This document shows positions 1 to 10,100 of a stretch of DNA of 64,000 nt, piece after piece (within the stretch, counting starts at the first letter, position 1; every line of letters begins with the position of its first letter). The notes under the pieces were generated by a model that did not search any database, was not told the origin of the DNA, and saw nothing but the letters and a program-made list of their open reading frames with translations. The stretch comes from Tubiluchus corallicola (Eukaryota; Priapulida; Priapulimorpha; Priapulimorphida; Tubiluchidae), in assembly GCA_030141605.1 (NCBI GenBank), contig JAQGDQ010000462.1, positions 1-64,000 on the forward strand, given 5' to 3'. The translations under genes and the position numbers were made by a program.

Positions 1-17
1 GTTTTACGTATTAATGG
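1..17 (+). other. LINE A fragment at the palindrome edge (junction)
   Basis: GTTTTACGTATTAATGG is identical to 28616-28632 inside the LINE A reverse transcriptase, in the same orientation. The last eight bases, ATTAATGG, are also the LTR sequence at the arm boundary (reverse complement of 28010-28017). The two sequences therefore meet at an 8-bp microhomology. Confidence 0.7.
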
Positions 18-1138
18 AAGGTCGGTAGTAGGCAGATGTCTTATAACGGTGACTTTATGATCGTCACCAAGGTCTCTACCAGTGCTCGGAGACATTGGAC
101 GGGGAGAAGTCTGAAGATTTGCCGACGACGGAAAGAGATCTCACAGAGCGAAAGAATTCGAAGGAACACCTTGCTGATGTCAGAAATTGCATGGCAGGGG
201 ATGTCACCTGCCGCCGATGCTGCCATATGGTGCAATCTTTAGCAAGGTCAGCTCTTCGAGATATAAACTCTAAGTTTTAGACACACACACACACACACAC
301 ACGAGGAGCGACGTGAGTTACACATACCCACGCACATCGAGGAGGAGAGTCTGACAGTGTGTCCGAGACAGCTTCTAGGAGAGAAGAACATCATTTGACA
401 CCAGCGTAGAGGAGTTCTGCGTTCTCAGCAATAGACTGGGCACTGGATCAGCGAAAGTCTCGTTAAGCTATTCAGCTAGCTATTTGGAGTTGACCGAGTG
501 TACGGGGTACATTGGTCAATCTGCAAGTTAAGTGTACTTAACATATTTGTATCTGAGAGTAACTCTGCATAACTGTGGTTCACATTGCATTAAGCACCTT
601 AAGTGCTGCATACTGAATCGTTGTCAAGTAAATCGTATGAGCATCTTCTCTGGAGCAATACATCAATTGTAAACGCTCACCAGCGTATAAGGATAAATCC
701 TGTAAAGCATACAAGATTAGATAAAGTGTATTCTGTAATTGAATAAATTCAATTCACTGTGGTAACGTAGATAACCAGTTCTTGTATGATTAAGAGCGTT
801 CAAAGCAAAGCAACACTAAATCCTAGATACGAACTTGAGAGATTGTACTAACTAAAGCTCAATTGCGGGAGCTACGCTCGATAACTTGAGGGAAGAAGAC
901 CTCCACTCACAACGCAAGGTCAAAGTGACAGACTTGAAGGTCAGCATCATTGCCTGATAGACTTAACTAAAGTCCTCGGAGTCAGGTGATAGAATCATCT
1001 TATAGCGAACAGAGAGCAAATCTGTAAAATCTAAACTAATGAAAATACAATCTGTACAATATATAGATTTAGTTCACGATCACTCAATACGGCTACATAA
1101 AACTATACGATCACTCTATCGAGAAAAGGATCGCTACA
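10..1138 (-). mobile_element. Truncated LTR (left-arm copy)
   Basis: This is the reverse complement of the first 1136 bases of the solo LTR at 26882-28304. It includes a short AC tract (about 282-302). The inner end abuts ATAG at 1139-1142, matching the CTAT target duplication seen in the right arm. The outer end is cut within the LTR at position 10, where it joins a LINE-like sequence. No coding region is seen. Confidence 0.8.
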
Positions 1139-2605
1139 ATAGGCCTATAATTATTAGGGTCACTATAATCGGACTTGCCATTGTTTTTAATAAATGTAAC
1201 CTTTGAGTCATTCCATGGCCAAATATTGCTCTCTAAGCAAATGTTGACTATATTGAGAAAGGTGGCTTTAGCCCAAAATCCCATGTTTTTTATCATTAGT
1301 GGATGAAACCCATGAATGTCTATGCTCTTGTTATTTGTTTTAACACTTTTTATCGCATTATTTAGTTCCCTCATGTTAAACCTATCATTAAGCCATGTAT
1401 GCTTCACAACTATTGGTTGATCAATTTGTTGGTCAACAATTTCCTCGATTTCTTCAAACCATGCATTATCAAATGAATTGGGATTTATATGTTCTCCACT
1501 AAAAAATGTTTTGTACATGAGTTTACTTTTGTCATCATCACTTACGTAATCTTTACCCAAAACTTTTAGGCTTTCTATTTCGTTACTGAATTTAGTTTCA
1601 AAAACGCGTTATACGTTTTCCAGAACTCCTTGCCTTGTGCTGCATTTAAATTTTCGGAATTTTTGTCAATCCACTTATTCATTTCTAAATGCAGCGCGTC
1701 ACTAAACTCTGACGTGGCTTCCACATAAGATTGCTTGTTTTCGTAATTGGACATCTGCAGGTAATTTCTCCTGCAAAGCCTCACTTTATTATTTACTTTT
1801 GTTAATTGACTAGACCAGAAAGGTTGGCTAAATTTTGTTATCATTTTCTTATTTAGTGCTTCTTCGTTTGCATTTTCTATGATCTTTCGGAGCTGTACCC
1901 AAGCACTCTGAACATCTTTGGCCTAAATAAGTTGATTTAGTTCATGAAATTGTTCTCTTACTTTACGTTCCAAAACACCTGACCATCTTTACCAATCACT
2001 ATTGTTAAAATCGTACACACAACGAACTACTTTATCATTTTCCGATAATTTACATTTAATTTTGTTCATAACAGCAAAGTGTCCCATTTGGGGTGCTCCC
2101 GAAAAGAACTCTGTATCTTTCTCTACATATTGCTGACAAAGTTGGGCAGAAAAGTTTTGCGTAGCTAATATAACATCAATTGTACTAGAACCAGTTGCAG
2201 GGTTCGTTTGGCGTAATAATGACGTGGACACCCTTGGCCTGATTTAAGAAGTTGTGAAGTTGTATGCCATGTTCATTGTCAATCCTATCCCAGAGAATAT
2301 TATGGGCGTTTAGATCGCCTATAGCCGCAATACTGTATATACCGTGTTTACTGCCGAAAGAAGCTGCTTTCTTCTACATTAATAACCATTTTCTCATTTG
2401 TTCAGGTGAATTTGGTTTTATATATACAGATCCTATTAAAATTTTAGTATGTGGCGTGTTTAAGATAACCCATACAACATCTAAATCTGAATCGCTTGCA
2501 TCTGATAAGTACAACATGTTACTGGCAATATTTTCTTTTATATACAAGGCTACTCCACCAGAGTAATTGCTCACGCCTTCTTTGAAACTCACTGAAGCAT
2601 AACTA
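1139..2605 (-). mobile_element. LINE A, left-arm copy (endonuclease to start of RT), decayed
   Basis: This is a non-LTR retrotransposon fragment on the minus strand and the mirror of 25415-26881. The frames contain an apurinic-endonuclease-like part (GGVALYIKEN, then GDLNAHNILWD, then SSTIDVILA), a linker, and the start of a reverse transcriptase ending at NNYRPI where the LTR interrupts it. Frameshifts and stops between the segments show it is dead. In the translated LINE segments I count three residue differences from the right-arm copy in about 390 residues. The closest superfamily by motif is CR1/Jockey; the clade is uncertain. Confidence 0.85.
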
Positions 2606-3594
2606 TAATGCTAGTGTGACAATTTTTAGAGACAGCTTCATTTCATCAGCCTTGACAAAAAATATGTGAACCCCATGGACACATAGACTATAACATATTA
2701 GCTGTATGTCAGCGATGTATGTCACGAATCTCGTCACCAGAGGTGCAGGCGCAGATACATGCTCAATGGCAGCCAAGTCAATTGTTCGTTTTGTGTACAG
2801 TTTTATCCGAACTTTTGCCAAGGATTCTCAAACATGAAATTTTCGTGAAGAATGAGGTACGAATAACCCATATAATCATGAGTTATTCAAGCCCAACTTA
2901 ATTTTGGTGATATTCCCCTTTTAAGTGACATTAATGACAAAAGTGAGCTCCAAATGAAAGATATCGGGCCGCAAATGGTCGAAATGTCCAGAAAACTACT
3001 CTTATATTAAAATTTGTGATAGTATTATTTCTGACGATGAAGATAGTTTATGAAGCCAATTTATTTATTGGATAGTGTGGCCGAAAGGGGGGCCTTGTAA
3101 TAGTTATTTCTTTTTGCCGAAAGGCTGAATAAGTACAGAAGACCGGTACATTTTTCAAAAAATCCAGAACATAAAACTGTGATTGAACACGCATGACACT
3201 GACTTATATGCATAGCTAATCATTGCCGAGTACACTCTCGAAATGGTATAAAAGGCATAATTATGTCATTTCTTACAAAATTTGAAAATAAATAATAAAA
3301 TAATGATTATAAATTTTATTCGTAAACAAATATTGTCTATTAAAGCACTGTATTGGTAGCTATAGAACTATTGCTGATGAGCAGTTTCTCAAAAAATGGA
3401 AAATTGACATAATCCCTTTTTGCACCAAGCCATGTAATTGTTATTATGTAAAATTTCAGGTTAGCGTCCTATCATTTACAGTGTAATTCATTTCTTTTCA
3501 ATTCTATATGATTTATAGGCGTGAACGCTCTAAAGGTATTGCAGGGACTCGTACGACAGGCGGGACTAATTTGCTTGTGTTTTAATTACTTTAG
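2606..3594. other. Non-coding stretch between LINE A and the receptor exons (left arm)
   Basis: This corresponds to intron sequence of the receptor gene in the right arm (24420-25414). I see no gene or named repeat. It is almost identical between arms. Confidence 0.6.
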
Positions 3595-4144
3595 TTTGCA
3601 CGCATTTCCTTCAATGTCTTTGCGGTTGAGCCCCATTCCAGTTGTGCCTCCGATGCTCTCTACGTTTACAGTGGCAATGATACGTCATCAACGTTACTGG
3701 CCACACTGTGCGGTTTCGATATTCCACCTGATTACGTATCATGTCAGCAACTATTCCTGCATTTCACAACAGATAACACTGTACCTTTTAGAGGCTTTGA
3801 GTTAGAAATCACTTTCACTTCTAGTAAACCTCTTCCGCCTGAAAATCATGAACTTTTTGAAAAGCAACCTGAAAATTCAGATGTTATAAGTAAAGATGAT
3901 GTAATGCTGGAATGTACAATGACAGAGACCTTTCTGAAGCTTCCCTGCTACGCGAATTATTCTTGTATCTGGACGCACAATGATGAAGTAATCCCAGTAG
4001 ACGAAATGGAAAATAATGAATACCTTGTTGATTTGGAAGATGATCGCTTGGGAAGTGGAAATCACAGTATTCTAGTCAGTGATATAGATTATTATCAGAG
4101 AGATGGGATCTATAAATGTGGATGCAGAGTTGATTTACATCAAG
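3595..4144 (+). CDS. Exon: CUB3 second half plus Ig1 (left copy)
   Basis: The exon enters in phase 0 and leaves in phase 1. It encodes the Cys3-Cys4 half of a CUB domain (CASDALYVYSG, then TLCGFDIPPDY, then LFLHFTTD) followed by an Ig-like domain with Cys in LECTM, YSCIW and GIYKCGC. Compared with 23870-24419 there are six changes in the last 84 residues. Flanks are ttactttag and gtaaaa. Confidence 0.85.
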
Positions 4145-7100
4145 GTAAAAGAACATAAACTCCATTTGGCATTATATCTTGCTTTTTTGTCTTACACTCA
4201 AGTGAAATTAATTTTTCGGATTTTTTATTTTGCTTATATCTAAAAAAGACACGATTTCTCATAGACCCAAACAAGTTTTGAGATGACTGACATAGCATTA
4301 TTAAAAGACGTGAAACTTTTTTTTGCAGTTTATACATATTCAGAAGAAGCAGAAGTAAGAGCTTTTGGTAAGTAGCTTTGCTACTGCATTGAAAAAATCA
4401 ATTTTAAATGACACTGTGGCATTACTTGAATAATTGGCGATCATATAATATCAGAACTCTGATTTAGCCTCACAATCTGCGCTTCTAATGTAATTTGTAA
4501 ACGTAATTGGTAAATAAAGGGCATTAATTTTTATTATAATTTGACTGACCAGCGCAACGTACAAGACAGCATAAGAAAATGTAAGGCACACTTCATGGAT
4601 GGATGGATGGGAAGCCAACAAACCGATGGACAATCTGATAGAAGGAATGATAGACAGACAAACAGACTGGAGAGCAAACAGACAGACAGCAGAAAAGACT
4701 GACTGACTGACTTCGCTGATATGTACTGACCATGCAGTCCTACTTGATCGTCAATGAATGCACTGTGCCAGAAAACTGGCAATTTAAACTGGACATAATG
4801 CACTGTTAAACATTCAATTGACTTTAATTAAATTGCACTTGGAAAAGTATGCTAAAAGCCTTGTTGGACTGCATGTGTTGTCTAGATGTTAGAATTTGTA
4901 ATCACCCATCCTGCCAATAGCGTTACTGCACTGCATGAATATTGATTTTAGAATTTATTAGCATCCATTTTACTCTTTTTTGTTATAAACTATGTAATCG
5001 CTCATTATTGAGAGACATTTGTCATATTTATGAACAGAAATATTCAATAACACGTACAGGATTATAATTTAACAGCTCCTGGTTGCCTGGGTGAGGTCTT
5101 TGACATAACAGAAGAACGTCTTCTCATATCACATCCTGGATATACTCAACAGAATTACTTTAATTATGTTAACTGTAGATGGCGCATCACTGCTCCAATG
5201 GGAAAGGTAACTAGTCTGTAATAGTTATTAGTTATTATTGGTTATTAGTGCTTCTTTGTAATTTTTTGTGATCATAATATAGGGCATCTGAAGACTATAT
5301 ATAATTGTTCGTATAATAATTCCGCAAAATAGTCTCATATTGATGTTAATGTACCACGTGTAGATGCATGCAACTGATATTATCATTATCAAGCAAATGA
5401 TATATGCTCTTGAATAACGATGACGCCTAATTTTTGAGAAAAGTAACGGAGAACAACGTTCAAGTTGAATTTTATGACAAACTTGTAGGAGCTTGCATAA
5501 TGACTAACTGCCTGGATGTGCTAAGTTCTAAATATCTTCTTATGGTCAACATCAAAATAAGTCCATATTTACGGTATCTTAGTTTGACTTGTCACACAAC
5601 TCTATACGTAGGTGGCTTCTGAATTTCATAATAGGATAGCTTTATTTGGTATACTTGTTATAAACTGAATTTTAATCCACAATTTTAAAATACAGTAGAA
5701 ATTTACATGACTAATACTTGCTTTATAATTACTTTCTGCTGCACGAATTCTTGTTCTTATATTTGCAGACAATATCCATATCCTTCAAGTCGTTTGCTGT
5801 TGAGTACCATACTAACTGTGCTTACGATGTACTTTACATCTATGATGATAGTGACAACAATGCGATGTCCATGATAGCTAGACTCTGTGGCTACAATCTT
5901 CCACCAGATTACCAGTCTTCTGGACAAGCGATGTTCCTTCACTTCACAACTGACGTTATGGTAACAGCTGCTGGTTTTGAAATTGAAATAAAATTCTTGG
6001 ATGTTACAATTTTTTCTGATGAACCACAAAATGCCGACGTAGTTAGTGGAGGAAGTGCTATATTAGAATGTGTGGTATCTGATGCATTCATCAGCAACAG
6101 TGAAGAGTATTCCTGCATTTGGAATCGAAATGAAGCTGACATTATTATAGAAGAAACTGACAACATTGAATACTTAATTGAAGTAGAGGAAGATCGTCTC
6201 AGAAGTGGAAATCATAGTATAAAGATCAGTGAAATAGATGTTGCTACACGAGACGGATTCTATAAATGTGGTTGCAGAGGAGACCCCACCCAAGGTAATC
6301 ATTATTAGAGTATTGATATTAACGTCTTAACAACCATTCTACCGGCTAGTATCAATGTTAGTAAGCCTATTAAAGACAATCCTAAAGTTCGTCCGCAGTC
6401 AGTTCTGCAATTATTTGGCATGGTAATTAGCAAATGTCACATAAACTTTTAAATAGACTGTCAGATTTATACGTGCAGATGTATGCAATATATGATGACC
6501 TTCTCTGAAATAAGCTTTAGAACTCATCGAACTGACATTCAAAAAACTGAAATGATACGCCTCTCAGATTTCTAACAAGCACAAAATATTGGGCATTACT
6601 TGGCGATTCAAATTAAAATTTCAAGAACACGCTGATTTAATGGTTCAAATATATCAGATTAATAAAAAAATGTCATATTACCATGACGCAGTTCAACACT
6701 GGACCATTACCAGTACAAATTAGAAGTATTTCAATTTTTAGCCCTTTCTTTAAATCATTTTCAGTTCTTGAACTACAACTATTTTCATTTGTGGGGTTTT
6801 GTTTTTGATAGTTCTTTTTGCAAAATTGTGTTTAAGCTTCAAAAACATTGCCTGCAGCCTTGCTTTAATATTTTAAGTAAACAGTTATTTTAATTTCTCC
6901 TATTTTGTGGATTTGTAATGTATCTTTTCATATATACCTTGTATTGTTTGTATGTGTACCTATATATGTGACAATATGTGTATAGATGTTTCCTTCCTCT
7001 CAGAGCATTTTCTTTGTAACTGGCAATTAGTAGCATGTAAACATGAACGTGCAATGCTGTTAGAAAGTTTCAAAATTATGTGGCTGCTGAAAATAACGTA

Positions 7101-10100
7101 CTTTACAAGTGAAAGAGTATGTGTGAGACTACTTGTTCCATGTCCGCTCAGCGCATGCTCTGCTACATGCACGCTGTGTTATTTCAGCAGCTGGTTCATT
7201 TTATATCTTATGGTTCATATAATATCTTAATTTAATCAGTACCGTGTTGTAAACGAGCTCTATTCCATTAATTTTTCTCCTGAATAAACGTTTTTCAAAT
7301 TTTTCAGTAAATGCATTAAAGTGAAAACGCATAGCTTACGTTTTCTCACCTCATTTCCTCATTTAGATATTTAAATTATATAAATTTTGCCCTTCATATA
7401 TATATATATATTCTTTTTGTGTTGATTTGAGATGATAGAGATTTAAGATTTCTAATTAATTTTTTAATTAATGTATATTTTAATTTTTTATCTGTGATTA
7501 TTTTAGATTATACATACACTGAAGAAGTAGAAGTAAAAATAGTCGGTAAGTAGAAAAAAACTGAGTTATCCGCCATTTTAGTTACAATATTTGCAAGAGG
7601 CGAAGGATTGTGTGTTATTCTATTGACAGTGAAGTTAAAAAACGTTTTGCTAGAAGGGCATGAATGTCCAAAGAAGAAGGCATATGATGAAGGCATTATT
7701 TAAAAACAGGCCTAGTCAATTTCTTTAATGAAGACTAGTTGCTATTATTTATAGAGAATAATGTAGATGGGGTGAGACCCTGTAGCGACTATCAAAACAA
7801 TTGATAAAGTCAAATGAAATGACGTAGAGCAAACAGGACCCAGCTGTACTACTGCAAACATTATCCATTTTTGTTAACGTACATTACATTACAGCAAAAC
7901 CCCATTATATGACTGATCCCGCATGCAACACTGAGATAGAGGAAAGAAATACTGGCTTCCTACAATCTCCTGTTTTCTGTTCCTATCCGAAGTTTGAGAG
8001 TGCAACTTGGACAATAACTGCAACAGCTCGCGATACAGTGACAGTTACACACTACGAGGTCGGCTACATTTATTACTTTGATGAATATCAAAGTTACTTG
8101 GAACCAACTACAAGCAATCATGCCTACGAGGAATGTTTTGAAGCCAAGATTTATATCAAAGCACTAGATCTGGAAGAAGGAGATATTCTTGATGTTGTCT
8201 TCAAGGTAGCTAACAACATCGGTCATGTGGATAAAAACTGTAGGGTAGAAATCATAAAAGGTATGCCAATATTTAGACTCATTGAAATTTAGACTAAAAA
8301 AAAATCCATAAAATTACTACTCATTGGTGTCAAAATTTGTTTCAGACTACACAACTAAAAGTTAAATTAACATAGTGTAAAACCAACATGATAAAATTTT
8401 ACAAATAACAAATAAAAACAGCCAACAAAACAAAGAAATTGTAAAGTCCAAATACTTTGGCAGAGGCAAAATTAACTAAAATAACAAACATCATAGTAAC
8501 TCTAACCCTAAACCCATTTTTTCTGTGGCATTTCTCCTGTGTCATATTTAGCTGTGTCTTTTTTTCCTATGTCACAACCATGTTGACATCGTTTTATGTC
8601 ACGAGAACGTCAACACAACTGGACAGCTTAGAATACCTCAACGAGAAAAATTTCGTCTATCTGGATTCAATCACATGATATAGTAGTACATAAAACGGTG
8701 ACGTTGAACACACCGGTAAAATCTGATTTCAAAACAGATTGGCTTCCAGTGTAATATCATCATATGGTCTAACTTTAAATTTTTTATGAAAATTGACAAT
8801 CGTTAGTGATAAAATTATGCGGTTTTGCAGCTAAAGCATCTAGTTACATAACCTGCATTACCCGTAGCCTGAACGTCGCATAACAGCAACAACAACAACA
8901 ATAACAACAAAGGCAATAATGATGATGATGATATCATAAAATTTGGTGCAAGCTGGTACAAGCCATACTTCTGCTGGTAGCTAAAGGTCATATGTTTTTC
9001 CGTTTGGCTAAATTTCCTGTGTAAATTTCTAGCAGATAGAATTTGGTACAAAATTATTTTGCAAAGCTAGCTTCGTCTCCATGACTAACTACTTTACTAC
9101 TTCATTTGAATCTAATAACAGAAAATCCAAGCACCCATGATTCTTGAACAGTGCAGTGTTATGTCCAGTTGAGATGAGTAATATAAATAAAAGAAACTAC
9201 GAATAATCATAGCAGATATGCTGCTAAACACATTTAATTTATTAATACAAATTTTTGATTGCTTTACGTTCTCACCTTCAAAGATGCTGAGCTGATATTG
9301 TTGAAGCAGTTATTGCAGGCACTGTTGCTGCTATTGTTGAAACAGTTATTGCTGGCACTGTTGCTGCTATTGTTGAAACAGTTATTGCTGGCACTGTTGC
9401 TGATACTGTTGAAACAGTTATTGCAGGCACTGTTGCTGCTATTGTTGAAACAGTTATTGCTGGCACTGTTGCTGCTATTGTTGAAACAGTTATTGGTGGC
9501 ACTGTTGCTGCTATTGTTGAAACAGTTATTGCTGGCAATGTTGCTGTTATTGCTCAAACAGCTATTGCTGGCACTGTTGCTGCTGTTGTTGAAACAGTTA
9601 TTGCAGGCACTGTTGCTGCTATTTTTGAAACAGTTATTGGTGGCACTGTTGCTGCTATTGTTGAAACAGTTATTGCTGGCAATGTTGCTGTTATTGCTCA
9701 AACAGCTATTGCGGGCACTGTTGCTGCTGTTGTTGAAACAGTTATTGCAGGCACTGTTGCTGCTATTTTTGAAACAGTTATTGGTGGCACTGTTGCTGCT
9801 ATTGTTGAAACAGTTATTGCTGGCAATGTTGCTGTTATTGCTCAAACAGCTATTGCTGGCACTGTTGCTGCTGTTGTTGAAACAGTTATTGCAGGCACTG
9901 TTGCTGCTATTGTTGAAACAGTTATTGGTGGCACTGTTGCTGCTATTTTTGAAACAGTTATTGCTGGCAATGTTGCTGTTATTGCTCAAACAGCTATTGC
10001 TGGCACTGTTGCTGCTGTTGTTGAAACAGTTATTGCAGGCACTGTTGCTGCTATTTTTGAAACAGTTATTGGTGGCACTGTTGCTGCTATTGTTGAAAGA

